A stretch of 64,000 bases of DNA from Pichia kudriavzevii (Eukaryota; Ascomycota; Pichiomycetes; Pichiales; Pichiaceae), in NCBI RefSeq assembly GCF_003054445.1, contig NC_042508.1, positions 124,001 through 188,000 of the forward strand, read 5' to 3'. Shown here one piece after another: positions 20,001-27,977 of this stretch. Made by a program: the position numbers and the translations under genes. Each line of letters starts with the position of its first letter. Within the stretch, counting starts at the first letter, position 1. Below the pieces are notes generated by a model, which was not told the origin of the DNA, made no database searches, and was given only the letters and a program-made list of their open reading frames with translations.

Positions 20001-21422
20001 TGGTAAGTCGAATGAAATATCATCAACTACTCCTAAATCGTTGAGCATTTCTCCTGTTTCTGATTCAAAATCAGTGATTTCATGCAAATTTGTTAGTCCG
20101 TTTTTGGGTTTAATAAGATTGTAGTCTGAGTTGAAATGGAAAGAAGGAAGTTCTGGATCTTCTGACCTTACAAATAGAACAGGAGGTGAATGATATTTTG
20201 GAATTGAAACTGATCTCACAAGGTTGTTATAAACATAAGGGAACGCAACCTTATATTCTGACTTGATTGGATTACGAAAGATAATCCGGTCCAGGGAATT
20301 GAATTCATTGAAATCTTCATCATCCGGGTTCTCGTCTTTGTATAAAGGTTCAAATTTTGGGCCTCCGGGTAATGCTATATTCAATGCCTTTGCTGTAAAG
20401 AGTGACTCTTTGTCAAAAAGATAATTCGAATTTGTGTCAAGATTGTCATCCCCTACAAGAGGGGTAGATAATCGATGTAAATTCGAAAGAATATCCACAC
20501 TTAAATTCCACTTTCTGTATGATGCGCCGTTGACAAACCTCCTATCCTCTATTAAAGGTTTATCTTCGTATAACCAATCAGCCACAGCTTCATCTTCGAT
20601 TGGATCCAATTCAATAGAAACGCCCTGCAAAGAATCAATAGCAGGTATTTCTTTAGAAAAATCCATGAATGGCTCTTCGTCATCAAAGGGAGGGAATTTC
20701 ATCCTCCTAAAATTTTTACGATCACGTTTCTCTCTTCTCATTTGAATCCAAGCTGTTGCCCATTGTGCTTTATAGACCGGCTCTATAACCCTTGGAATTT
20801 CGTTAACAAATGAGATTGCACCACCTGTGTGATAAAGAACTCGGACAGACTTTTCTGTTTCCCAAGGTTGTGGCATATTCTCAAGTAGTTTCAATAAAGC
20901 ATGTGGCATATATCTGAGTGCACCAAGCATAGCTCTTTTCTCACTATTGAATGCTTTCGATGATAGATCACCTTGGTTATTCATAATTTTACGTATATGT
21001 TCTGGAGGCATCTCATATTTGACATTATGGACATGAGAGCCCTTCTGTATTTTCTTTTCCGTAAATCTGTTCTTTTGTAATAGTAGCCATTTCTTTGCTC
21101 TTGCTTTCAAAATATCTTGGGGAATGCCATTTGGTTTTGAGCCCTTATTTGAACCTTGTTGTGACTTCGAAGATGGAGGTGGTGGTGGTGGAGGAGGCGG
21201 TGGTAACCTAGAAGGAGCACTTTTCTCTGTATGTTTTCCTGTAGAGGCAAATAATGAGGAGGAGGAGGATGATGTTGATGTTGATGTTGGTGGCGGTGGT
21301 GGCGGTGGTAACTTTACTTTCTTTTTTGGTGGTTCAGCTATATTAGCTGTCTGAGAAGCTGCCACGGCTGGAGGTGGTGGCGGTGGCGGTCTTTTAGCAG
21401 GCAAAGCCTTTTTGGGTGCCAT
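14079..21422 (-). CDS. PRP8: Pre-mRNA splicing factor Prp8 (U5 snRNP)
   Basis: A 2447-residue protein (2413 in S. cerevisiae), one of the most conserved eukaryotic proteins. It starts with a poly-proline N-terminus (three Pro runs within ~100 residues) typical of yeast Prp8. The PRO8NT region follows, then the PROCN core (~660-740, including GKGPGCGFWQPAWRVW), the reverse-transcriptase-like and endonuclease-like regions (~850-1750), and the RNase H-like domain IV (~1770-2010, with the VIAVDLSYNMYNAYG stretch). A C-terminal MPN/Jab1 domain (~2190-2447) regulates Brr2. Prp8 scaffolds the spliceosome active site with U5 and U6 snRNAs. A complete PRP8 implies an active spliceosome although no intron is evident in this window. 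Domain limits are approximate. Confidence 0.97.
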   Translation of the reverse strand: MAPKKALPAKRPPPPPPPAVAASQTANIAEPPKKKVKLPPPPPPPTSTSTSSSSSSLFASTGKHTEKSAPSRLPPPPPPPPPPSSKSQQGSNKGSKPNGIPQDILKARAKKWLLLQKNRFTEKKIQKGSHVHNVKYEMPPEHIRKIMNNQGDLSSKAFNSEKRAMLGALRYMPHALLKLLENMPQPWETEKSVRVLYHTGGAISFVNEIPRVIEPVYKAQWATAWIQMRREKRDRKNFRRMKFPPFDDEEPFMDFSKEIPAIDSLQGVSIELDPIEDEAVADWLYEDKPLIEDRRFVNGASYRKWNLSVDILSNLHRLSTPLVGDDNLDTNSNYLFDKESLFTAKALNIALPGGPKFEPLYKDENPDDEDFNEFNSLDRIIFRNPIKSEYKVAFPYVYNNLVRSVSIPKYHSPPVLFVRSEDPELPSFHFNSDYNLIKPKNGLTNLHEITDFESETGEMLNDLGVVDDISFDLPDDFEPFFTEQPIEPTKNTYQSLELYWSSNSFSQRAGNMKRAEDVPLIKNWYLQPSPPGERVKVKISHQKLLKSHVLNELKKERSPSNDSTPKLLKALKNTKFFQETTLDWIEVGIQVCKQGHNMLNLLIHKRGLTYLHLDYNFNLKPTKTLSTKERKKSRFGNAFHLIREMFRMIKMIVDAHIQFRLGNIDAYQLADGLYYAMNHMGQLTGIYRYKYKVMHQIRAIKDLKHVVYSRFNKIIGKGPGCGFWQPAWRVWIFFIRGIIPILERWLGNLLSRQFEGRQSKEVTKTITKQRVDSYYDLELRAAVMKDILDMIPEGMKQNKSKTIMQHLSEAWRCWKANIPWKVPGLPEPIVHIIERYIKVKADGWISVAYYNREKIQRGASIEKTVVKKNLGRLTRLWIKNEQDRQLEYQKEGSFISPEEGVEIYMNMVNWLESRNFVPIPFPPINYKHDSKILILALESLKEQYQGNSRLNSQERQELSIIEQAYDNPHEFLANIKRTILTQRNFKEVKLEMMDHYSHITPVYDIEPLEKIVDAYLDQYLWYEAEKRGLFPNWVKPNDAEIPPLLTYKWCQGVNNLDDVWNVSQGQKDVILQTTLDKLGEKIDFTLLNQLLRLVVDPNIADYITSKNNVSLNYKDMSYVNQFGLIKGLQFASFVYQYYALATDLMILGLDRASDLAGSPSNPNEFLEFESLEKQKQHPIRLYMRYIDKITIFFRFDKEESDELVDDYLTENPDPNFEQIVGYNNRRCWPRDCRMKLTRRDVHLGRACFWEISRRLPRSIIDIKWENTLASVYSLDNPNLLFTMCGFEVRILPTCRMSESKPSKEGVWDLIDENSKEVTAKAFLQVTKEDIEKFQNSIRRILLSAGSSPFTKIASRWNTAVLALFVYYREAIVATEPLLDILVKSETRIQNKVKLGLNSKMPTRFPPAVFYTPKELGGLGMLSASHILIPSSDLRWSRQTETGITHFRAGMTHDDERIIPTIYRYITTWENEFLDSQRVWSEFSNKRNEAEQLKKRLTFEDLEDCWDRGLPRVSTLFQKDRQTLAVDKGYRIRKEFKEYSVTKNNFYWWLSDRHDGRLWNLNAYRTDVIQALGGIETILEHTLFKGTGFESWEGLFWEKASGFEDTLKFKKLTNAQRSGLSQIPNRRFTLWWSPTINRANVYVGFLVQLDLTGIFLHGKIPSLKISLIQIFRAHLWQKIHESLVVDICQVLDSHLEELMIDGVEKLPIHPRKSYKMNSSAADILMKGITQWSCSKPSLLYDSNDDYRTIKSDKFWIDIQLRYGDYDSHDISRYARAKYLDYTSDTSTVYPSATGLVIAVDLSYNMYNAYGNWFPGLKELVQKALKTIMKANPALYVLRERIRKGLQLYQAQPQESFLSSSNYAELFNNDNKLVVDDSNVYRVVMHSTYEGNSAVKVLNGALFMINPRTGQLFLKVMHSSMYQGQKHRSKMSKWKSAEEVAALVRSLPTDEQPTQVIITSKGIMDPLEVHMLDFPNISLRPTELRLPFDAALKIDKLGNLVNTAKEPTMVLFNIYDDWLESCSSFTAFNRLIVLMRALQVNSDKAKLILRPNSNIVTKEHHLWPSFSVEQWRSVEAQLADLILNDYSEKFNVNIDTLTDNEIRDIILGQNLNAPSVKNQKIAEIEGNKAVSLKNDGNEEIEQQISNKVKTVNVHGEDIVTVTTSNLGQEKFESKSSWRKRAILSSLLDLEKSKVFVTSGNFADEESFAFVIPKNILSTFLSCCDSRLQVGGFIYGKSPVDNDQVKEIRCIVIAPQLGEHNQVNLPHVAPSSEYLEGLEPLGWIHSVPSGKETDLDGCYEIINHARMRNEFKWSNKASIISVLLNNGSVTITSNRVTENGLNWGVKYAKYLGQADRLIHYSDDYRVHTPLILTEKFKGYTMVPETDVWNYSFVSNTFDSEEEYKLKIDQPLGFFNELHRPIHFDAFSKLEDHNIQGVDYSVEAEQEDVFI

Positions 21423-21848
21423 TCTTTCTCTTTCAAACTGAACTTATCAGTAACCAGTTTCTATAATCAATCCAATATGTTGAAAAGAAGAGTATCAAGG
21501 AAAAATCATGTTCTTTAACAAGGAGAAAGAAAAAGTAGAAAAAAAAAATAACATGCCTCAAGTGTTTTCTGAGCGCATTTGAAATCTTCTCTCTGAGATG
21601 TACACACCCAAAAACAACAGCTCTCTTTCTCTCTTTCTCTGCTGATGAATTTATCTAACTAATTTACATAAACGATAGAACAGTAACTAGACACTTTACC
21701 TGTTTGCAAGAAATAGGTGCATAAGCTAAAAGAAGAATCAAAATTCTGTTGTTGATGAACACATTCTCCGACACAGAAAGCAGCAAAGTACATCCGTATT
21801 TGCAGATTCCAGTTCACTCAAACAGGACATAAAATCCAGACGAGACAA
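21423..21848. other. Intergenic region between PRP8 start and CDC23 end
   Basis: These 426 bp hold the PRP8 promoter (minus strand) and the CDC23 3' end. A-rich runs occur at 21536-21549 and a CT-rich stretch at 21620-21642. No gene or named site recognised. Confidence 0.5.
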
Positions 21849-23807
21849 TTATAGGAATTGCTTGCTAGTTTTCGCTATATTTAGTTTCATCCGGGCCTCT
21901 CTAGCAATATTCCTTGCTTCTTCGATTTCCTGTGACGTCCCCTGCGTTACCTCTATGGCATAATTATAAGCTGTTTGCCAATTTTTGTTATTCATTTCAT
22001 ACTGCGCTAGCCATAACCTGGCCTTTGTGGTCTCGTCAGTTACATCGCCATGGGATTCTTCTTCCAAACATAGTTTCATGTACAGTTTGGCATTCTTGAC
22101 ATCATTCAGTTCTTTGAATAACACCCCCAGTTTATAGAGAATTGTAGGATCAGAATCAACAGAAACAGATGAGGCCTTCTTGTATGCCTTTATTGCATCT
22201 TCATATTCCTCTAGTTTCTCACAACAATTTCCAATAGCTTGCCACATTCTTTTATCCAAAGGTTTCAATGAACATGCACGTTGGTAATAATACAGAGAAT
22301 ACAAATGCATGTCTAAAACCTCATAAGCTTGACCCAATCCATACCAAGCTCGGAAATCCTTGTTATTTGTATCCACAGCTCTTCTATAACTCTCGATTGC
22401 AGCATTTGAATTTTTTAACTCAACAAACTCGTGACCCATCAAAGTCCATGCACTTAAACAGTCTTGACTTAGAGACAATGCCCTTTTATAATACATGATT
22501 GCTTTCTGATGATCAAATTTTATGGAATAATAGTTTGCAATTATACAGCAGGTTTCGGGTCTTAATGGGTCAACCTCGGAAGCATAATGGGCTAGAAAGG
22601 ATAATTTGGACTTATTCTCCATAACGTAAAGAATGTTAGAATATATGTCCATCTCATCTAGTCTCATTGGGTCTGTCTTCAAGATATCATCAAAAATGTT
22701 CTCCGCTGAGTTATAATCAAGCTCGTTATAAGAAATAAGAGCTTTTTGTGTCTTTAAGAAGCTGAAGTTCGGGAAGATCTCTGAGAGCTCGTTCAGATTA
22801 GCAACAACTTCATTTGAAATCTGGAAAAATTCTTGATAGACATTAATTTTGAAAAATAAAAACATTATCCGATATTCTCTTTTGTCGTAGAATTTATTAT
22901 TCCTCTGAATACGATCGATTATTCTAAGTGCTTCACTAAAAGTAGATAGACTCGAAACCAACTCTTTCCAACAACTCCAGTTGACAGGGTACAACGATAC
23001 CGATTGGTAGAACATCTCTTGGGCATGAGCATACTTTTTGGATCTAAGGTGGATGATTCCCTGTAGGTATAATAGGAATGGATCATTCAAATGTTTGAGT
23101 TTTCTAACGGTTTTATATTCTTCAAGTTCTTTTACTATTGTAGAAATATATGGGTTTGACGTATTACTATCATTTTGCCCCAGTAGCGTACCATTGTCTA
23201 GATTTCTCTTCTTCTCACCGCTCATATATAGGGCATATAACCTGATAAACACAGCCTTGGCACTTTTACATTCCTTCAAAACATGGTGGCACCGGTTAAA
23301 CTCCTTGCAATTGAAATAAGAATTGGCCAGAGTTATCCTACCTCTCTCGGTGAATTGAGTATACTCTTCATTGTCTACGTCTGATACCAAGTTTATTCCA
23401 GATGTGTTTTCGGAGTCCATGTTTCCAGATAAGTTTTCTACAGTTGTACTTTTCTGCACCCCATCAGTTGCTATACTGATACCACTATCAATATTCGGAA
23501 TCGTGCTAGATACGCAACCTGATCCAGGTAATATCCCTAGACCCGTTCCAGTAGCGGTGGGGTTGCCCGGTTCAAATGCACCAGAAGATACAAGGGGAGA
23601 TGTCAATTGGCTATTTCCAGTGTATCTCTGATTCATGGCCCTTCTCAGTAGCTGAAACTCAGCATATTGTTGCTCTGCAGTAAATGGAGTCATCCCATTT
23701 AGGGCTTCACTGGACCATTTCGCAGACACGTTCAAATGTCTCTCCGAAAGAACAGAGCTACTCTCTAGGAGGACCTGACGTAGTAGCACCTTCTGATCAA
23801 AATCCAT
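21849..23807 (-). CDS. CDC23: Anaphase-promoting complex TPR subunit Cdc23 (Apc8)
   Basis: The 652-residue protein (626 in S. cerevisiae) opens with the APC8 N-terminal domain and continues into an array of about nine or more tetratricopeptide repeats (~230-600). Highly conserved Apc8 repeat sequence includes ALSLSQDCLSAWTLMGHEFV, AWYGLGQAYEVLDMHLYSLY and MWQAIGNCCEKLEEYEDAIK. The protein forms homodimeric superhelices in the TPR lobe of the APC/C and helps bind the Cdc20/Cdh1 activators. A Ser/Thr/Gly-rich insertion (~70-150) precedes the TPR array. The 5' leader contains a run of twelve C on the coding strand about 32-43 bases before the ATG. Confidence 0.93.
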   Translation of the reverse strand: MDFDQKVLLRQVLLESSSVLSERHLNVSAKWSSEALNGMTPFTAEQQYAEFQLLRRAMNQRYTGNSQLTSPLVSSGAFEPGNPTATGTGLGILPGSGCVSSTIPNIDSGISIATDGVQKSTTVENLSGNMDSENTSGINLVSDVDNEEYTQFTERGRITLANSYFNCKEFNRCHHVLKECKSAKAVFIRLYALYMSGEKKRNLDNGTLLGQNDSNTSNPYISTIVKELEEYKTVRKLKHLNDPFLLYLQGIIHLRSKKYAHAQEMFYQSVSLYPVNWSCWKELVSSLSTFSEALRIIDRIQRNNKFYDKREYRIMFLFFKINVYQEFFQISNEVVANLNELSEIFPNFSFLKTQKALISYNELDYNSAENIFDDILKTDPMRLDEMDIYSNILYVMENKSKLSFLAHYASEVDPLRPETCCIIANYYSIKFDHQKAIMYYKRALSLSQDCLSAWTLMGHEFVELKNSNAAIESYRRAVDTNNKDFRAWYGLGQAYEVLDMHLYSLYYYQRACSLKPLDKRMWQAIGNCCEKLEEYEDAIKAYKKASSVSVDSDPTILYKLGVLFKELNDVKNAKLYMKLCLEEESHGDVTDETTKARLWLAQYEMNNKNWQTAYNYAIEVTQGTSQEIEEARNIAREARMKLNIAKTSKQFL

Positions 23808-23838
23808 TCTTGGCCTATCGTAGTGTTGATCCTCGGAA

Positions 23839-23850
23839 GGGGGGGGGGGG
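23839..23850 (+). repeat. Homopolymer run of 12 G in the CDC23 leader
   Basis: Twelve consecutive G on the plus strand, hence C12 in the presumed CDC23 5' leader. In an AT-rich genome such a run is rare and length-unstable. It may affect transcription or translation, or be a sequencing weak point. Confidence 0.8.
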
Positions 23851-24045
23851 CACTAAAGGCCAAATCGGTGTCCCAAGGAACACCTTCTCCTCTCAAGAAA
23901 ACTTTATAAAATTTCCTTTGGCGTTCTCAAACTTGCTGAACTACAAACTCCAAGTACTATTTGGCACTTACATTTATACAATCCATATCTAAATCTATAA
24001 CTTTTATAGGTCTATACACACATTAGTCCTCAAAACTGAGCTCTC

Positions 24046-24909
24046 TTAGTCTGTGCTCTCGACTAAGGCGAAGCCTTCTCCAGTGGGTATAGACTCTACC
24101 GGTTGTGTTTCTTTTACAGGACCTTCACCTCCTGGTTCCGAGTTGGTGTGATGTCTGCGTCTTCTGCGCTTCTTCTTCTCTTCGCCATTGTCGTTATTAC
24201 TCTGTGAGTCATTGTGGCCTTCTTCTGGCTCCAACTTCTGCTGTGTTTTCTCCTTGTGGTTTCCTTGTATAGGCTTCTTTTGCTTCTTCTTCATGGCTAG
24301 AGGATTCACACCCTTGGCTTTCCTCTTTTTCGGCTTTGGCTTGTCGTCCTCTGTATTTGCTTCCTCTTCTTCAAGCGTTCTTTTCCCGGCATTGACGTTG
24401 TTGAGCCCTTGTGTTAACTTCATCCTCTCCACGGCATCAACGACCCTCTTTGTAACTTTACTTAATGGTTCCATCACCATCACACTACGGTGTAAAAAGC
24501 ACAGGGGAACTCCAGCAACGTTTCTTAAACTGGTTCTTAGACTCTCATTCTGCGTGACAACAAGATACCGATACTTGTTTTCACCATCCACATTGGTTAT
24601 GCTCTTGATACACTCAAAGGAAGACAGGGTGTCCTTATGACCACACCTTCTCTTCTCCATCTTCTTGGCTAGATCAACGGCAGGTTGGTTGTTGGAATCA
24701 TATAAATGTTGGATACAGCATTGGGTAACGAAAAACTTGGTCTCATTCTGCACAACACTGTTGACTCCTTTGATTAGATCGTATCTTGTATTGGCTGCCT
24801 CTATTATTGTACTATCATCAACTAGACATTGAATTGGAGTTTTAAATTTGAACGTGGTACGCAAAACTTGCATTTGCTTACGGTACTGCTTGGCTCTCTT
24901 TTGTCTCAT
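24046..24909 (-). CDS. UTP23: rRNA-processing protein Utp23 (PINc-like)
   Basis: The 287-residue protein (254 in S. cerevisiae) has the Utp23/Fcf1 PIN-type fold. It begins with basic MRQKRAKQYRKQMQVLRTTF, then CLVDDSTI at ~28-35 and the Utp23-type zinc ligands (Cys64/65, Cys89, His91 and Cys100 in TQCCIQHLY...RRCGHKD...FEC). The GVPLCFLHRSVMVMEPLS segment (~133-150) closes the domain. After ~160 the tail is basic, low-complexity and variable. Utp23 is part of the nucleolar 90S/SSU processome and acts in snR30-dependent early cleavages of 18S pre-rRNA. Its PIN nuclease residues are degenerate in yeasts. It is divergent from the POM33-family gene. Confidence 0.9.
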   Translation of the reverse strand: MRQKRAKQYRKQMQVLRTTFKFKTPIQCLVDDSTIIEAANTRYDLIKGVNSVVQNETKFFVTQCCIQHLYDSNNQPAVDLAKKMEKRRCGHKDTLSSFECIKSITNVDGENKYRYLVVTQNESLRTSLRNVAGVPLCFLHRSVMVMEPLSKVTKRVVDAVERMKLTQGLNNVNAGKRTLEEEEANTEDDKPKPKKRKAKGVNPLAMKKKQKKPIQGNHKEKTQQKLEPEEGHNDSQSNNDNGEEKKKRRRRRHHTNSEPGGEGPVKETQPVESIPTGEGFALVESTD

Positions 24910-25211
24910 TTCTTACTTGTCCTACCGATCCTGCTGGTCCTTCCCTGGTTACTTAGAAATACCTTGAATTGCAAAGAAAAATCTTTCAAAACTTGGAGAA
25001 AATACTAGAACTGAAAAATATTTTTTTTTTTCTTTTGTGTGTGTGTGTGTTCCTCCATGTGTAAATTTTGTAAATGGGATTGTCTACCTTCCCGCCATTA
25101 CGTTTCTATTCAATTATTCCTGTCCTTCTTTTCCTATATATGTGATTAATTGCTTGTGTGTCTGTTTTCCTTTCCAATTGAAAGCTTCTTAGTTAGTTTC
25201 TTATATCCACA
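24910..25211. other. Divergent promoter region UTP23/POM33-like gene
   Basis: About 300 bp containing a T-run (25020-25031) directly followed by a short TG repeat (about 25036-25050) and CT-rich stretches. No named site. Such T/TG tracts are typical of nucleosome-poor yeast promoters. Confidence 0.4.
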
Positions 25212-26063
25212 ATGACTGCAATTACTATACCACATGTTTGGTATGCCACACAATTGGCAAGTTTATTCTTTTCCTTCCTAACATTTATCTCTTCATCGAT
25301 TGTTCCCTACAAACTGGCATATCTATTCGTCACTGCCTCTCTATTCATATCCCTCTATCAATCATTGACAAGGGAACAGCCTAAGACGACACCAGGTACT
25401 GTTGATTCCGCCTCGGGCTCTGCCAATTCAGAGTCGACATCTAAGTCCCCCTCTTCTTCAGGAAATGCAAGAGTTGCAAACAAAAAACATGATGTTGTGA
25501 GCTCGATTAGGCTTATGATAAAACCTGCAAGATCGCATTCAACCACCCCATATGCACTGCTTGCCCTTGCATATCTACTCATTTTCTCTAAGAGTAAGAT
25601 ATCATTGATTCCCTTTGATATATTTGCATTTTTCCATGTTATCAATTACACTTCGTCATTTATCATTGATCTGTTACCAGTGAACGCCTCGATGCAGGGA
25701 CAAATCAAAAAGGGTCTTGAGTACACTAATACCAGGTATAATCCTATTGGATTCAGAATAGCTGTTTGGGTTCAGTTATTGACATTCTTAATATCCGTAC
25801 TCTGGACCGTCTTGAACTTACCATTGAACCTCGTCGGATATGGCGACGGACATTCACTGCTGAATATTGCAACTACTGTATGCTGGGTTTTTTTCATTGA
25901 AAAAGTTCAATCTCAAAACCTTCTAATGAAGGCAGCCATCAACAACGTAGTTGCTATTATTGATGGTATTACGGCAGACCCAAGGGTGCCATTGCAATTA
26001 AGAGATTTGTGGACTAGGGTCAAGCATATTGCCAAGTTCAAAGATTTTAATCATGTCCAATAG
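25212..26063 (+). CDS. POM33: TMEM33/Pom33-family membrane protein
   Basis: The 283-residue protein has about four or five hydrophobic segments (around residues 12-32, 34-52, 115-135, 138-160, 185-230) and a Ser/Gly-rich loop at ~57-100. The conserved block ALAYLLIFSKSKISLIPFDI leading to FAFFHVINYTSSFIIDLLP matches the TMEM33/Pom33 core. So does the C-terminal region (AINNVVAIIDGITADPRVPL then a basic amphipathic helix). Yeast Pom33 and Per33 sit in the nuclear envelope and ER and help nuclear pore biogenesis; the C-terminal helix binds membranes and importin. Choosing POM33 over PER33 is arbitrary, since a pre-duplication yeast should have one ancestor of both. Confidence 0.6.
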   Translation: MTAITIPHVWYATQLASLFFSFLTFISSSIVPYKLAYLFVTASLFISLYQSLTREQPKTTPGTVDSASGSANSESTSKSPSSSGNARVANKKHDVVSSIRLMIKPARSHSTTPYALLALAYLLIFSKSKISLIPFDIFAFFHVINYTSSFIIDLLPVNASMQGQIKKGLEYTNTRYNPIGFRIAVWVQLLTFLISVLWTVLNLPLNLVGYGDGHSLLNIATTVCWVFFIEKVQSQNLLMKAAINNVVAIIDGITADPRVPLQLRDLWTRVKHIAKFKDFNHVQ

Positions 26064-26302
26064 TTTGGTCATTCTTATTATATATCGTACTCTTGTTAGT
26101 TTTGTCGGTATACCTATATACTGACTGATACAGGAACTAGCTTTTCATATCACAAATGAAAGAAATAATTCAGTTCTATAAGGTGGTAACCGTTTATTAT
26201 ACAGGTATATATGCAATATACATTGTTTAGCTTTGTGTTTGTGTGTGTGGTTGTGGTTGTGTGTTTGTATATTTAATTTAGTAATATCTTATTTTATCCA
26301 AC

Positions 26303-26566
26303 TCAAGCCATTGAAATATATAGAACATTGTTACCACGTATGAAAATTTCTTCGTATGTGTTCGTGGACTTTCCTCTCACTATTTCCTCTGCGTTTTGAA
26401 GAACAATATTCATATAACCATCGATAGATGCCAATGTACCAGTGTAAATGAAATCATCATAAATTTTGACATTGACAGGTTTATTTGTGATCGACGACAA
26501 AAACGAAGCTGTAATATCAGGGGTCTGTGATTCCTCACTCTGCACTTTGGTCTCAGTGTTAGACAT
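26303..26566 (-). CDS. LSM6: U6 snRNA-associated Sm-like protein Lsm6
   Basis: A small 87-residue Sm-fold protein (86 in S. cerevisiae). The Sm1 motif spans ~21-55 (FLSSITNKPVNVKIYDDFIY then GTLASIDGYMNIVLQNAEE) and the Sm2 motif ~70-84 (EEIFIRGNNVLYIS). Lsm6 is a member of both the nuclear Lsm2-8 ring that binds the U6 3' end and the cytoplasmic Lsm1-7 ring that promotes decapping. It is convergent with the POM33-like gene and divergent from the GEP7-like gene by ~207 bp. Confidence 0.95.
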   Translation of the reverse strand: MSNTETKVQSEESQTPDITASFLSSITNKPVNVKIYDDFIYTGTLASIDGYMNIVLQNAEEIVRGKSTNTYEEIFIRGNNVLYISMA

Positions 26567-26773
26567 CTTGGATAACGAATAGTAACAGGATCTACAGGGT
26601 AATAACTTCTAAGTTGATAAAAGGAGTCATGAGAAGGATTCCTCAGGAAGAAGATGGCCAAAAATTCACCCGCACAATTTTTTGGACTTGTTCAAATAAT
26701 TTACACCATGTTTGTTAGACAAGTTTTCAGGTTCTATGTTTTTAGCCAGAAGAGGCACAAATAAACAGACAAA

Positions 26774-27796
26774 ATGACAGGCGTGCAGGGCGTGAAGAAA
26801 GCTGTCAAATATGCCAAACCGTCGGCCAAGCTTCTCAATTCCAGGTTGAAACAAGAACAAGATATAAGAACAGAAAGGAACAAGCTGGCGTTGGCTTCAG
26901 TGAAGGATATTTTTTCCATTTTTAACGTCAACGCAGGTAGTGATGAAGATTTTGACTTGACTGACTTTGACTGTAAAGTTTATTTTGCAAATCCAAGGGC
27001 GTTTGAAAAACTACCATTTTTTAAACAGCAACATGTTATTGATGAGATGAATGAGAAATTAAAGAAAAATTGGAAAGGGATTGATAAAGATATCAAGAGG
27101 TTCTCGCTTTGGTGGGCCTATGGGAGCCATGGACCTAGGGAAGGATTTGTGGAATTACACGATTACCATACTCCATATGGTGTCGAATTGGAAGGCGTTG
27201 ATAGCTCAAAAGTTGGAAGTAATGAAAAGTCTGTTGATAACATAAAAAGTGTGCATGAGCACACAAAATTGGATGAAATCGTTGAACAAATTTCACATGA
27301 CACAGCTGAAGTATCGAGTGAATCGTCGAGATCTGCCTTAAGAATGACCGACAATGAGCTAGATTCAGCGAAACTCAATAAAAGGCCAGATGTTCCACCT
27401 GATCTACCATTTAAATTACCTTCTATTTTGAAGACTTTCAAACCAACCAAAGATACCATTGTTCACAGACTTCCAACACTAGATCCTCGCAGCTTTGGTA
27501 TTCGGAGACTCCAACAATACAGGCAAGATAGAAGGATGAATCCAATCAACCGGATTATTTTGGTTTTGCTTGTATTTTTAACTGTTTTATGTTTCAAGAA
27601 AGATCGTAGAGTCAATGTTACAGGAGTTGTTCCGGAGTATCCGTGGGAGATTCAGGAGAGAGAGGAAAGAGAAGAGGCAGAAAGAAAACTAAAGCAAGAG
27701 GAGGAGGAGGCGGCTGCCCTATTGGCACGAGAGCAAAAGAATGGGCAAACGCACTCCACGGGTAATAAGAGATGGTACTATCTTTGGTTACGTTGA
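26774..27796 (+). CDS. GEP7: GEP7-like mitochondrial inner-membrane protein
   Basis: The 340-residue protein has a basic N-terminus suited to mitochondrial import. A conserved module follows at ~70-130 (FANPRAFEKLPFFKQQ, NEKLKKNWKGIDKDIKRF, WWAYGSHGPREGF), which resembles the COX4-related domain of S. cerevisiae Gep7 (287 aa). Then come a polar linker, a DLPFKLPS segment (~216-223), a basic stretch, one membrane segment (~258-275) and a charged Glu-rich C-terminus. Gep7 is a genetic interactor of prohibitins with no settled biochemical role. The order domain-linker-single TM agrees with Gep7, but the linker is longer here. Function beyond family is not inferred. Confidence 0.6.
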   Translation: MTGVQGVKKAVKYAKPSAKLLNSRLKQEQDIRTERNKLALASVKDIFSIFNVNAGSDEDFDLTDFDCKVYFANPRAFEKLPFFKQQHVIDEMNEKLKKNWKGIDKDIKRFSLWWAYGSHGPREGFVELHDYHTPYGVELEGVDSSKVGSNEKSVDNIKSVHEHTKLDEIVEQISHDTAEVSSESSRSALRMTDNELDSAKLNKRPDVPPDLPFKLPSILKTFKPTKDTIVHRLPTLDPRSFGIRRLQQYRQDRRMNPINRIILVLLVFLTVLCFKKDRRVNVTGVVPEYPWEIQEREEREEAERKLKQEEEEAAALLAREQKNGQTHSTGNKRWYYLWLR

Positions 27797-27977
27797 GGGA
27801 AGGGTGGTTATTGCTGGTTAGTATGAACCTTATTATAGCTTAAACTGTATATAATACATGTATATAGTAGAATGGTGAAAGATTAGTAGACCTGCGTAGG
27901 TAAGGTAGGTATAACAGATTATGAACTGAGAAAATCGATAGTATGAGAGTGCTAAACGTCCTCCATGTTAGAGCCAA

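Noticed and set aside
21124-21354. Gly-rich plus-strand frame opposite the PRP8 start
   Set aside because: It is the antisense of the poly-proline N-terminus of Prp8.
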